This document shows, one piece after another, positions 36,169-44,723 of a DNA stretch of 64,000 bases. Position 1 is the stretch's first letter, and every line of letters starts with the position of its first letter. Made by a program: the position numbers and the translations under genes. The stretch is taken from the NCBI GenBank assembly GCA_000470055.1, contig HG326877.1, positions 757,661-821,660 of the forward strand, in the 5' to 3' direction. This DNA comes from Campylobacter coli 76339 (lineage in GTDB: Bacteria; Campylobacterota; Campylobacteria; Campylobacterales; Campylobacteraceae). The notes under the pieces are model-generated. The model saw nothing but the letters and a program-made list of their open reading frames with translations. It made no database searches and was not told where the DNA came from.

Positions 36169-36963
36169 TTATTTTAAATATTCTATATTGATTTTTGAAC
36201 GCAATTTATCAAAATAATCTTGTATATAATTTTGTCTTTGCTCGCTTACATAGGCATTGAGTACTTCATTTTTGATTTGATGATATTCTGGAATTTGTCC
36301 CTTAGCTTTATCATTTACTTGATATATTTCATAACCCTTTTGCGAATTTAAAACAGGGGAAAAATTTCCTAAAGGTATGGACGATAAAAGTCCTAAAAGT
36401 CTTGGATCTGAATTGCTAGGAGTTAGAGTGACTTTTTCTGCTTTAAGTAAAGCTTTTTTGGTGGCTTTTATATTTTCTAAATCCTGAGCATTATTGGAGC
36501 GATAGATATTTGCTTTAATTTCGGTAAAAAATGTAAATTTGTTTTTATTTTGTTCGAAAAAATTTTTAGCACCTTCATCGCTAAAATCGGTTTTAGCTGT
36601 GTTAGTAATTCTTTCATAAAGTTTTCTTTTTTCAAGATCTTTTTTAAAATTATTACGAAATTGTTCGTAATTTTGTCCTTTAGCTTGCAAATCTTTTTTA
36701 AAGCTCTGAAGTGAGGTTTTATTTTGCTTTAACATTTTATCAATGGCATTATCAAGCTCAAGTTCGCTTGTATAAATTCCAAATTGTTTCATTTGCGAAA
36801 GTTCCATTTTTTCATTAATCAAAATCCCCAAAGCCTGATTTTTAGGTATATTTAGAGTTTTCATAGTTCGCTCTATATCGTAGGTTGTAATAGGCTCTTT
36901 ATCCACCACTACAGCAATCGCATTTATAGTATTTGCATGAGTTAAACTTATAAAAAATAGCAA
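36169..36963 (-). CDS. Periplasmic SurA/PpiC-like chaperone-isomerase, signal peptide frameshifted
   Basis: A SurA-type protein (264 residues in the open frame): an N-terminal chaperone domain (INAIAVVVDKEPITTYDIER) followed by a diverged parvulin domain (about 140-240, ending FSPVLNSQKGYEIYQV). It corresponds to Cj1289, a periplasmic folding factor. The open frame can only start at TTG 36963. An ATG at 36985 with a good RBS (AAGG, eight bases upstream) is in another frame and gives MKKILLSFAIFL then a stop. Removing one T from the TTTT (36962-36965) joins them as MKKILLSLLFFISLTHA, a perfect signal peptide. So the export signal seems lost by a +1 insertion, or the sequence has an error. Confidence 0.85.
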   Translation of the reverse strand: MLFFISLTHANTINAIAVVVDKEPITTYDIERTMKTLNIPKNQALGILINEKMELSQMKQFGIYTSELELDNAIDKMLKQNKTSLQSFKKDLQAKGQNYEQFRNNFKKDLEKRKLYERITNTAKTDFSDEGAKNFFEQNKNKFTFFTEIKANIYRSNNAQDLENIKATKKALLKAEKVTLTPSNSDPRLLGLLSSIPLGNFSPVLNSQKGYEIYQVNDKAKGQIPEYHQIKNEVLNAYVSEQRQNYIQDYFDKLRSKINIEYLK

Positions 36964-37049
36964 AACTTAGTAAAATTTTTTTCATTTCAAACCTTTATTT
37001 AAGTGTAAATATCGCATTATATCAATTAAAATTTAAGAAAAGGCAAAAA

Positions 37050-38444
37050 ATGACAGGAAAACTTACGACTCGTTTCGCCCCAAGCCCTACAGGATATTTG
37101 CATATAGGTGGTTTAAGAACTGCTCTTTATAGTTATTTGTATGCAAGGAAAAATAAGGGTAATTTTTTACTTCGTATTGAAGATACGGATTTAAAAAGAA
37201 ATTCTAAAGAAGCTACGCAAGCTATCATAGAAGCCTTTAAATGGTGTGGTTTGGATTATGATGGTGAGGTAACTTACCAATCCGAACGCTTTGATCTTTA
37301 TAAAAAATATATACAAAAACTTTTAGATGAAGGCAAGGCTTATTATTGTTATATGAGCAAAGAAGAGCTTGATGAGCTTCGCGCTAAGCAAGAAGCGGCT
37401 AAAGAGCGACCAAGATATGATGGTAGATATAGAGAATTTACAGGTACTCCTCCAGCAAATATAGAACCTGTAGTGCGTATAAAAGCTCCTCAAGAGGGTG
37501 AAATTTGCTTTATAGATGGTGTTAAAGGGGAAGTAAAATTTAAAGTAGAAGATATTTTAGATGATTTTATCATAGCAAGAAGCGATGGAAGTCCTACTTA
37601 TAATTTTACGGTTGTAATCGATGATGCTTTAATGGGAGTAAGTGATGTGATTAGAGGAGATGATCATCTTTCAAATACCCCTAAGCAAATCGTGCTTTAT
37701 GAGGCTTTGGGATTTGAAATTCCTAAATTTTACCATGTAGCTATGATACATGGAGAAGATGGTAAAAAGCTTTCAAAAAGGCACGGAGCAACCGATGTGA
37801 TGGAATACAAAGCTATGGGAATTTTACCTCAAGCTTTATTAAACTTTTTGGTGCGTTTGGGTTGGAGTCATGGCGATGATGAGGTTTTTTCTTTAGAAGA
37901 TCTTAAAAAGCTTTTTGACCCTAATCATATTAATAAAAGTGCTTCTTGTTATAATTTTAAAAAGCTTGAATGGCTCAATGCACATTATATTAAAACCTTG
38001 CCTTTTGAAGAGATTAACCGTCAATTAAAAGATCTTGGTTTTGATTTAAGCGTTTATGAAAAAGCAGGATTTTTGCTAGATTTATTAAGAGAACGTGCAA
38101 AAACTTTACTTGAAGTTATAAGTGGGGCTAAAAGTATTGTTGAAGCGCCGCAAAATTATGATGAAAATGCTATAAATAAATTTATAAACGAAAGCAATCT
38201 TTTGTTGCTTCAAAACTATGCAAACGAACTAAATGAAGAAAAGAGTGCAAAAGATTTTGAAGAATTTACTAATGAATTCTTACAAAAAAATGAGGTAAAA
38301 TTAAAAGATTTGGCTCAGCCTATACGCATAGCTCTAACAGGAAGTGCGGTCAGTCCTAGTATCTTTGAAGTTTTAGAGTTTTTAGGTGTCAATGAATGTA
38401 AAAAAAGAATAGAAAAATTTTTGAAATTTAAAGGAAAACAATGA
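37050..38444 (+). CDS. gltX: Glutamyl-tRNA synthetase
   Basis: A 464-residue class I aminoacyl-tRNA synthetase. The HIGH-type motif is HIGG at residues 18-21, FLLRIEDTDLKRN is typical of GluRS, and KLSKR lies at 240-244, followed by an all-helical anticodon-binding region. Campylobacter and Helicobacter carry two GltX enzymes, one charging tRNA-Gln for later amidation by GatCAB. Order accC-surA-gltX-mez matches Cj1288c (gltX2). Which tRNA it prefers cannot be read from sequence alone. Confidence 0.95.
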   Translation: MTGKLTTRFAPSPTGYLHIGGLRTALYSYLYARKNKGNFLLRIEDTDLKRNSKEATQAIIEAFKWCGLDYDGEVTYQSERFDLYKKYIQKLLDEGKAYYCYMSKEELDELRAKQEAAKERPRYDGRYREFTGTPPANIEPVVRIKAPQEGEICFIDGVKGEVKFKVEDILDDFIIARSDGSPTYNFTVVIDDALMGVSDVIRGDDHLSNTPKQIVLYEALGFEIPKFYHVAMIHGEDGKKLSKRHGATDVMEYKAMGILPQALLNFLVRLGWSHGDDEVFSLEDLKKLFDPNHINKSASCYNFKKLEWLNAHYIKTLPFEEINRQLKDLGFDLSVYEKAGFLLDLLRERAKTLLEVISGAKSIVEAPQNYDENAINKFINESNLLLLQNYANELNEEKSAKDFEEFTNEFLQKNEVKLKDLAQPIRIALTGSAVSPSIFEVLEFLGVNECKKRIEKFLKFKGKQ

Positions 38445-39676
38445 ATTTAAAAGAAGAAGCATTAAAATATCACTTAGGCGGAAAGATAGATATAAAACCA
38501 TCAAAGCCTATGAATTCAAGCCATGATTTATCTTTGGCTTATAGTCCAGGTGTTGCAGAACCTTGCATCGAAATCGCTTCTAATAATGAACTTGCTTACA
38601 CTTATACAAATAAAGCAAATTTGGTAGCTATCGTTAGCGATGGTTCTGCGGTTTTAGGCCTTGGAAATATCGGTGCACAAGCTTCTAAGCCAGTTATGGA
38701 AGGCAAGGCTTGCTTGTTTAAAAAATTTGCTGATGTGAATGCATATGATTTAGAGATCGAAGCGCATAGTGTTGAAGAAATCGTTGCTTTTTGTAGAGCT
38801 ATAGCACCTACTTTTGGAGGAATCAATTTAGAAGATATTTCAGCGCCTAAATGTTTTGAAATCGAAGCAGCTTTGCAGGATTTAGGAATTCCTGTAATGC
38901 ATGATGATCAGCATGGAACTGCTATCATTTCAACTGCAGGACTTATGAATGCTATGGAGATAAGCGGTAAAAAATTTGAAGATATTAAAGTTGTTGTAAG
39001 TGGAGCAGGGGCTGCAGGTATTGCTAGTGCTAGGATGTATAGAAATTTAGGTGTTAAAAATATCATTCTTGTAGATAGCAAGGGTGTAGTCAATAAAAAA
39101 AGAACAGATCTAAATCAATACAAACTTGAATTTGTAAGCGATACACAAGCAGATACTTTAAAAGAAGCTATGAAGGATGCGGATGTGTTTTTAGGGCTTA
39201 GTGCACCAAAGATACTAGATGATGAGATGATTTTATCTATGGCAAAAGATCCTGTTATCTTTGCCTTGGCAAATCCTATTCCAGAAGTTATGCCTGAGGA
39301 TGTGGCAAGACTTAGAAAAGATGCTATCGTAGGAACAGGAAGAAGTGATTATCCTAATCAAATCAACAATGTTTTAGGCTTTCCTTTTATTTTCCGTGGA
39401 GCTTTAGATGTGCGTGCAACAAAAATTACTGAAAATATGAAAGTAGCTGCAGCAAGAGCTTTGGCGGATTTAGCAAAATCACCAGTAAGTAATGCGGTTA
39501 AAAATGCTTACAATATAAGCCATTTAGAATTTGGGAAAGATTATGTTATTCCAAAACCTTTTGATGAAAGAGTGAAAGCTGTTGTAAGTACTGCAGTGGC
39601 TGCTGCGGCCGTAAAAGATGGAGTAGCTTTACTTAAAGAATTTGATGAGAAAGCATATTTTGAAAGTTTAAAATGA
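38441..39676 (+). CDS. mez: NAD(P)-dependent malic enzyme
   Basis: A 411-residue malate oxidoreductase (decarboxylating), converting malate to pyruvate. SLAYSPGVAEPC, AIVSDGSAVLGLGNIG, VMHDDQHGTAI and the Rossmann motif VVVSGAGAAGIASARM are diagnostic. It is the short bacterial form without the phosphotransacetylase-like extension. It overlaps gltX and upp by four bases each. Equivalent to Cj1287c. It likely supports gluconeogenic metabolism of the organic acids Campylobacter uses. Confidence 0.95.
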   Translation: MNLKEEALKYHLGGKIDIKPSKPMNSSHDLSLAYSPGVAEPCIEIASNNELAYTYTNKANLVAIVSDGSAVLGLGNIGAQASKPVMEGKACLFKKFADVNAYDLEIEAHSVEEIVAFCRAIAPTFGGINLEDISAPKCFEIEAALQDLGIPVMHDDQHGTAIISTAGLMNAMEISGKKFEDIKVVVSGAGAAGIASARMYRNLGVKNIILVDSKGVVNKKRTDLNQYKLEFVSDTQADTLKEAMKDADVFLGLSAPKILDDEMILSMAKDPVIFALANPIPEVMPEDVARLRKDAIVGTGRSDYPNQINNVLGFPFIFRGALDVRATKITENMKVAAARALADLAKSPVSNAVKNAYNISHLEFGKDYVIPKPFDERVKAVVSTAVAAAAVKDGVALLKEFDEKAYFESLK

Positions 39677-40302
39677 AAAATATTCATCACATACACCATC
39701 CTTTAATAGAGCATAAATTAGGGCTTTTGCGTGATAAACAAACCAAGCCCTTTCATTTTAGAATGCTCATCGATGAGATTTCTACTTTCTTGCTTTTTGA
39801 GGCAACTAAAGATTTGTGTTTGAAAGAAACCCAAATTCAAACACCTGTTGCTACTGCTAAGATAAAAAAATTAGATGAAAAGATTATGATATGCCCTATC
39901 TTAAGGGCAGCTTTGGGTATGCTTGATAGTATTTTTAGGCTTATTCCTGATGCTAGTGTAGGGTTTTTGGGTTTTGTTAGAAATGAAGAAACGCTCAAGG
40001 CAGATTTTTATTTTCAAAAACTTCCCAAAGATGCAAAAGAGCGCACTGCTATTGTTATAGATCCTATGTTTGCAACAGGTGGCACTGCTATAGATGCTTG
40101 CAATTTTTTAAAAGATCAAGGAGTAAGAAAGATTAAATTTATTTCCATACTCGCAGCCCCGCAAGGTCTTGAAAATTTTGCAAAAATTCACAGCGATGTT
40201 GAACTTTATATAGCTTCAATTGATGAAAGTTTGAATGAAAAAGGTTATATAGTTCCAGGACTTGGAGATGCAGGAGATAGGGTTTTTAACACCTTAGATT
40301 AA
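39673..40302 (+). CDS. upp: Uracil phosphoribosyltransferase
   Basis: A 209-residue UPRTase that salvages uracil to UMP with PRPP. HHIHHPLIEHKLGLLRD at the start, ICPILRAALGMLDS and the PRPP loop VIDPMFATGGTAIDA (about residue 130) plus the C-terminal YIVPGLGDAGDRVF are diagnostic. Equivalent to Cj1286c. Confidence 0.96.
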   Translation: MKNIHHIHHPLIEHKLGLLRDKQTKPFHFRMLIDEISTFLLFEATKDLCLKETQIQTPVATAKIKKLDEKIMICPILRAALGMLDSIFRLIPDASVGFLGFVRNEETLKADFYFQKLPKDAKERTAIVIDPMFATGGTAIDACNFLKDQGVRKIKFISILAAPQGLENFAKIHSDVELYIASIDESLNEKGYIVPGLGDAGDRVFNTLD

Positions 40303-40303
40303 A

Positions 40304-40975
40304 ATGATTTTTGGAAAAATTGATTATATTAATCTTTTGCCTTTGCATATATACCTTAAAAAGTATCCATTACCTAATGGCTATAAAGCAAGCATGGAGT
40401 ATAAAAAAGGTGTGCCAAGTAAGCTAAATAAGGATTTATTTTATAGACGAGTTGATGCAGCGATTATTTCAAGTATAGAAAGTGCTAGAAAAAAATATAA
40501 AAATTTAGATTTAGGTATTTGCGCTAATAAAAGAGTCTTGAGTGTTTTAGTGGAAAAAAATACATCCAATGCTAAAGATCCAAGTTCGGCAACTTCTAAT
40601 GCTTTAGCTAAAGTTTTAAAACAAGAGGGAAGGGTGATTATAGGAGATAAGGCTTTAAAACTTTATTTGCAAGATCCTTCTAGGTATATTGATTTGTGTG
40701 CAAAATGGTATGAAAAAACAAGCTTACCTTTTGTTTTTGCTAGATTCTCTTGCGTGCAGAAAAAAGCTTTATATAAACAAATCCTAAAAAAATTTCCAAA
40801 AACAAAGATTAAAATTCCTTATTATATACTTCAAAATTATGCCAAAACGAGAGATTTGGATATAAAAGATATGAGATATTATCTTGATGAAATTATATAT
40901 TATAAAATTTCAACCAAAGAAAAAGTGGCCTTAAAGCGTTTTGTAAAGGCTTGTAAGGCTTTAAATCTTACTTAA
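40304..40975 (+). CDS. mqnA: MqnA-like chorismate dehydratase (futalosine pathway)
   Basis: A 223-residue protein similar to MqnA, the first enzyme of the futalosine route to menaquinone used by epsilonproteobacteria. GKIDYINLLPLHIYL at the start matches the family pattern (G-x-x-x-Y-x-N-x-x-P), and VDAAIISSIESAR corresponds to the substrate-binding block. It has the periplasmic-binding-protein-like fold but no signal peptide. Equivalent to Cj1285c. Its stop overlaps the ktrA end by four bases in convergent orientation with no terminator. Confidence 0.82.
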   Translation: MIFGKIDYINLLPLHIYLKKYPLPNGYKASMEYKKGVPSKLNKDLFYRRVDAAIISSIESARKKYKNLDLGICANKRVLSVLVEKNTSNAKDPSSATSNALAKVLKQEGRVIIGDKALKLYLQDPSRYIDLCAKWYEKTSLPFVFARFSCVQKKALYKQILKKFPKTKIKIPYYILQNYAKTRDLDIKDMRYYLDEIIYYKISTKEKVALKRFVKACKALNLT

Positions 40976-41622
40976 TGTTCAAATTCTCTAAGTTCTTTAA
41001 CTGTTCCAAGTAAGATTACAACATCCCCACCATAAGCAGTAGTTGTTTCTAAATCAGGTAGTATTTCCCAGTCTGTATTGAGTTTTTTGTAGCCAATAAC
41101 TCTCATATTTTGTGCAATATGTTTTAATGAGTTTCCTGCTAATTTATCATCTATAGTGATTTTAATAGCACGGATGGTATTAGCCGATAGATCAAAAACC
41201 TCATAATCTGCATCTTTGGTTAAAAAATCTTTGACAAGTTTTTTAGCACTTTCTTTTTCAGGATAGATTACTTTTGTAGCTCCAAGTTTGGATAAAATTT
41301 GTCCATGGATATTAGAGGTAGCTTTTGCGATAATATTATTAACCCCTATGTCCTTAAGAGCCATTAGGGTAAGTATAGATTTTTCAACATTTTCTCCTAT
41401 ACTTACGATTACAACTTCTACATCATGAAAGCCTGCTTCTTTAAGAGCTGAAATATTGGTAGAATCCAAGATATAGGCATAACTTGGTGAATTTTGTATA
41501 CTTTTTAAAGCTTCCTCATCTTTATCAGCTATGATTACGGTATGTCCCCCAGCTATAAGTTCGTCTGCGACTACGGATCCAAATTTTCCAAGTCCTATAA
41601 CCCCGTAACTAAGATTTTTCAT
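40972..41622 (-). CDS. ktrA: KtrA, potassium channel gating RCK protein
   Basis: A 216-residue cytosolic regulator with an N-terminal RCK/TrkA-N domain (YGVIGLGKFGSVVADEL nucleotide loop, IADKDEEAL) and a C-terminal TrkA-C domain from about residue 140. It binds ATP/ADP and gates KtrB. It follows ktrB by 12 bases. Equivalent to Cj1284. Confidence 0.94.
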   Translation of the reverse strand: MKNLSYGVIGLGKFGSVVADELIAGGHTVIIADKDEEALKSIQNSPSYAYILDSTNISALKEAGFHDVEVVIVSIGENVEKSILTLMALKDIGVNNIIAKATSNIHGQILSKLGATKVIYPEKESAKKLVKDFLTKDADYEVFDLSANTIRAIKITIDDKLAGNSLKHIAQNMRVIGYKKLNTDWEILPDLETTTAYGGDVVILLGTVKELREFEH

Positions 41623-41634
41623 TATATTTAACCT

Positions 41635-42978
41635 TTATAAATAAATTTTTCCCTCAGGAAATTTAATATGCATTGCTTTATCTTGTTGAAATACAGAAAG
41701 CAAAAATGCAAAAACACCAATCCTTCCGCTTAACATCATGATAATAATGATAATTTTACTCGGATCGCTAAATAAAGCACAAAGTGAAAGAGTCCCTCCA
41801 TCTCCAACAGAAATTCCCACTGTTGCAAATGCTGAAGAAGTTTCAAAAAGCAGATCAATAAAATTAAATTTTGATTCTAATAAAGAAAGCAAAATAACCG
41901 CTATAACTATATAAACTGCTGAGCCCACAGCTATAATAAATGCTCTTGAAATAGTTTCTTGTGGAATTTCGTGATTAAAAATTCTTACCCTTCCGTTGCG
42001 AATACTCCAATAAGCATAAAATAAAAGCACCGCAACGGTTGTGATTTTCATCCCACCTGCTGTCCCACCTGGCGCCCCTCCAATCACCATAAACAAAGAT
42101 CCAAAAAACAAGCTTGCATCATGCAAACCACTCATATCGAGCGTGTTAAATCCTGCGGTACGATAATTGATCGCAATAAAATAAGAACTTAAAATTTTAT
42201 CAAAAAGAGAAAAGCTGCCTATAGATTTTGGATTAGCATATTCTAAAAGAAAAATAATAAGTGTTGAAGAAACGATAAGAAAAAGGGTTGCCATAATAAC
42301 AACTTTAGTATGTAAGCTTAAATTTTGTAGTCGTTTTCTTTGAAAAAAATACAGCTCAACCAAGACAAAATATCCAAGTCCACCGATGATAATAAGAGAG
42401 GTAACAATAAGATTAATAGCTACATCGTGCTTGTAAGCAAGAAGTCCATTTTCAAAAATAGTAAAGCCAGAATTATTAAAAGCACTGATTGAGTGAAAAA
42501 AACCAAACCATAAAGCCTTGCCAAAATTCATCTCAAGCGCAAAACGCATGGTAAGAAGTATAGTGCCTATGAGCTCTATCGTAAAAATAAATAGTAAAAC
42601 TTTTTTAAAGAATTTAAAAAGTCCCTCCATCGAAGGATAAAACAAAGACTCTTTAAGTAAGTTTCTACCGTTAAAGCCTACTTTTTTGCGTATGAGTATA
42701 TAAACAAAAAGTCCTATACTCATATATCCTAAACCACCGATTTGAACTAGAATCAAAATAATAATTTGTCCTGCTAAAGTAAAATCAACTGCTGTGTTTT
42801 TAACTATAAGTCCAGTCATACTGACTGCTGAAGTGCTAGTAAAAAAAGCATCGATAAAACTAATAGGACTTGTATGAGCCCAACTTGAATGCAAAAGAAT
42901 GGCACCAAGTAAAGCAATCACAATATATCCTGCTAGTAAAATTTTAAAAGTTCGTCTGTCTAAGCCAAATTGTTTCAA
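41635..42978 (-). CDS. ktrB: KtrB, potassium/sodium transporter subunit
   Basis: A 447-residue TrkH/KtrB membrane protein with the four-fold M1-P-M2 plan (about eight transmembrane segments). Selectivity-filter-like turns are visible at STSAVSMTGL, SAFNNSGFTI, NYRTAGFNTLD and SAFATVGISVG; GGAPGGTAGGMKITT is the KtrB intramembrane loop. The start is TTG at 42978, preceded by GGGGA at a good distance; the nearest ATG is out of frame. Equivalent to Cj1283. It forms the K+ uptake system with ktrA. Confidence 0.94.
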   Translation of the reverse strand: MKQFGLDRRTFKILLAGYIVIALLGAILLHSSWAHTSPISFIDAFFTSTSAVSMTGLIVKNTAVDFTLAGQIIILILVQIGGLGYMSIGLFVYILIRKKVGFNGRNLLKESLFYPSMEGLFKFFKKVLLFIFTIELIGTILLTMRFALEMNFGKALWFGFFHSISAFNNSGFTIFENGLLAYKHDVAINLIVTSLIIIGGLGYFVLVELYFFQRKRLQNLSLHTKVVIMATLFLIVSSTLIIFLLEYANPKSIGSFSLFDKILSSYFIAINYRTAGFNTLDMSGLHDASLFFGSLFMVIGGAPGGTAGGMKITTVAVLLFYAYWSIRNGRVRIFNHEIPQETISRAFIIAVGSAVYIVIAVILLSLLESKFNFIDLLFETSSAFATVGISVGDGGTLSLCALFSDPSKIIIIIMMLSGRIGVFAFLLSVFQQDKAMHIKFPEGKIYL

Positions 42979-43088
42979 AAAATCCCCATTGGTTCTTTAA
43001 TTTTAAACCGACTATTCTATCTGATTAAAACTTTAAGGCAAATAAAAATTTTATTTTTATATTTAAACTTAAATTAAAGAAAAAAAAG

Positions 43089-43094
43089 TATAAT
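43089..43094 (+). promoter_or_regulatory. -10 box of the tRNA-Phe promoter
   Basis: Perfect TATAAT, 22 bases upstream of the mature tRNA-Phe 5' end, in AT-rich sequence. Confidence 0.75.
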
Positions 43095-43116
43095 TACACT
43101 TTTAAAAAATGATTTT

Positions 43117-43192
43117 GGTTGGATAGCTCAGTCGGTAGAGCAGCAGACTGAAAATCTGCGTGTCGGCAGTTCGATTCTGCCTCTAACCACCA
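43117..43192 (+). tRNA. tRNA-Phe (anticodon GAA)
   Basis: A 76-base cloverleaf with encoded CCA. The acceptor GGTTGGA pairs with TCTAACC (one G-U), D-arm GCTCAGTCGGTAGAGC, anticodon stem GCAGA-CTGAAAA-TCTGC giving GAA, and T-arm GGCAG-TTCGATT-CTGCC. A T6 run follows directly. Confidence 0.97.
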
Positions 43193-43400
43193 TTTTTTAA
43201 AATATTCTAAATATTTCTTTCTAGACGATTACATTTCCACAAAATATAAAAGACTATTTCATTATATCAGAATTTAGAATAACTATATATTATATTTTAT
43301 ATTGTTTTTATTATGTGAATTATTATAAGATAAAGCTGAAAAAACTCATATTGTAATTTTCGTATGTTTATTTATAGAGATTTAATTTTTTGGATAAGTT
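43193..43400. other. AT-rich spacer between tRNA genes
   Basis: 208 bases, extremely AT-rich, between the 3' ends of two converging tRNA transcription units. Only a weak A/T-only hairpin (near 43199-43215) is seen, with no open frame or RNA gene. It may hold the two terminators. Confidence 0.5.
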
Positions 43401-43476
43401 TGGTTGCGAAGGGGAGATTTGAACTCCCGACCTTCGGGTTATGAGCCCGACGAGCTAACCACTGCTCTACTTCGCG
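43401..43476 (-). tRNA. Initiator tRNA-fMet (anticodon CAT)
   Basis: A 76-base tRNA with encoded CCA. The acceptor CGCGAAG faces CTTCGCA, leaving the C1-A72 mismatch that marks bacterial initiator tRNAs, and the anticodon stem has the three G-C pairs (GGG/CCC) of initiators around CAT. Lies 31 bases downstream of tRNA-Gln in the same direction and is probably co-transcribed. Confidence 0.96.
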
Positions 43477-43507
43477 ACAATTGAACTTGTGTTTGAAGTT
43501 TAATTTG

Positions 43508-43582
43508 TGGATGGGGTAAAGGGATTCGAACCCCTGAATGACAGGACCAAAACCTGTTGCCTTACCGCTTGGCGATACCCCA
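43508..43582 (-). tRNA. tRNA-Gln (anticodon TTG)
   Basis: A 75-base tRNA with encoded CCA. Acceptor TGGGGTA pairs perfectly with TACCCCA, D-arm CGCCAAGCGGTAAGGC, anticodon TTG in ACAGG-TTTTGGT-CCTGT, T-arm AGGGG-TTCGAAT-CCCTT. In Campylobacter it is charged with Glu and amidated by GatCAB. Confidence 0.97.
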
Positions 43583-43611
43583 ATGATTTATTTTCAAAAA
43601 GTAAAAACGAG

Positions 43612-43640
43612 ATTATAATCAATTTTAATTTATTTGTCAA
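43612..43640 (-). promoter_or_regulatory. Sigma70 promoter of tRNA-Gln/tRNA-fMet
   Basis: On the minus strand TTGACA (43640-43635) and TATAAT (43617-43612) are both perfect, with 17-base spacing, 29 bases before the tRNA-Gln 5' end. A near-ideal -35 box is unusual for Campylobacter and fits a stable-RNA promoter. Confidence 0.88.
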
Positions 43641-43651
43641 GCAAATAAAGT

Positions 43652-43657
43652 TATAAT
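43652..43657 (+). promoter_or_regulatory. -10 box of ribB promoter
   Basis: TATAAT 30 bases upstream of the ribB ATG, diverging from the tRNA-Gln promoter. Confidence 0.6.
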
Positions 43658-43687
43658 TTTAAAAAAAATAATATTTAAGGATTGCTA

Positions 43688-44707
43688 ATGAAGTTTGTAA
43701 GCATTGAACAAGCGATTAAGGATTTACAAGAAGGAAAAATGCTTGTAATGGTAGATGCAGAAGATAGAGAAAATGAAGGAGATTTGATTTTTCCAGCTCA
43801 ATTTAGCACTAAAGAAAAGGTAAATTTTATGATAAAAGAGGCTAGAGGGGTTGTATGTGTAGCACTCGCAGAAGAGCTTGCAAAAAAATTTGAACTTCCT
43901 TTAATGGTACCCAAAAATACTTCAAATCATGAAACAGCTTTTACGATCACAGTGGATGCAAAAGATGCAACCACAGGTGTGAGTGCTTATGAAAGAGATA
44001 TGACGATAAAAATTTTTGCAGATGATAATGCAAAAGCAAGTGATTTTGTACGCCCTGGACACATAAATCCTTTGATAGCTAAAAAAGGCGGTGTTTTAGA
44101 ACGCACAGGTCACACAGAAGGAACGGTTGATCTTTGTCAATTAGCAGGACTTAAACAAGCTTGTGTGATTTGTGAGATTGTTAAAGATGATGGAGATATG
44201 GCAAGAAGAAGTGATTTGGAGGAATTTTGCGTCAAGCATAATCTAAATATGATAGCTGTTTCTGATATCATAGAATATCGTTTAAAGAATGAAAGTCTTA
44301 TTAAATTACAAGAAAAAAGTGATGCCGTTTTAGCAGGTTTTAAAGCGCAAAAATTTATTTTTACAGATCATAATAATGCTCAACATATAGCATTTGCATT
44401 TAAAGAAATTCAAAAATGTGAAAATGTTAAATTTCATATTAGCGGAAGTGATTTTGAGCTTTTAACTTCTGATAAATTTTCTAAATTATTAGATCAAATT
44501 CGTTTTTTAAGTGAAAATGGAGGAGTGATAGTTTTTATGCAGGGTGAAAAATCAAGTGTAACCCAGTTTAAAAATTATGGCATAGGTGCGCAAATTCTAA
44601 GATATTTTGGTATAGAAGAGATTAAGCTTATGTCGCAAAGTTGCGATAAGGATTATATAGGCTTAAAAGGTTTTGGTTTAAATCTTAAAATTTGTAATTT
44701 TAACTAA
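43688..44707 (+). CDS. ribB: 3,4-dihydroxy-2-butanone 4-phosphate synthase with degenerate RibA-like C-terminus
   Basis: A 339-residue RibBA-like protein. The N-terminal RibB domain (1 to about 205) is complete: VMVDAEDRENEGDLIFPA, FVRPGHINPL, RTGHTEGTVDLCQLAGL and CEIVKDDGDMAR. The C-terminal part has the place of GTP cyclohydrolase II but lacks its zinc Cys cluster (GxECLTGD...RCDCG), so only RibB activity is expected, as in the Helicobacter homolog; GTP cyclohydrolase II must be encoded elsewhere. The ATG at 43688 is six bases after AAGGA; a TTG two codons upstream is too close to that RBS. Equivalent to Cj0572. Confidence 0.92.
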   Translation: MKFVSIEQAIKDLQEGKMLVMVDAEDRENEGDLIFPAQFSTKEKVNFMIKEARGVVCVALAEELAKKFELPLMVPKNTSNHETAFTITVDAKDATTGVSAYERDMTIKIFADDNAKASDFVRPGHINPLIAKKGGVLERTGHTEGTVDLCQLAGLKQACVICEIVKDDGDMARRSDLEEFCVKHNLNMIAVSDIIEYRLKNESLIKLQEKSDAVLAGFKAQKFIFTDHNNAQHIAFAFKEIQKCENVKFHISGSDFELLTSDKFSKLLDQIRFLSENGGVIVFMQGEKSSVTQFKNYGIGAQILRYFGIEEIKLMSQSCDKDYIGLKGFGLNLKICNFN

Positions 44708-44723
44708 AATAAAAGGATATACA

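Noticed and set aside
43193-43400. Possible small RNA or CRISPR in the tRNA spacer
   Set aside because: No repeats, promoter-terminator pair or stable fold; just A/T-rich sequence.
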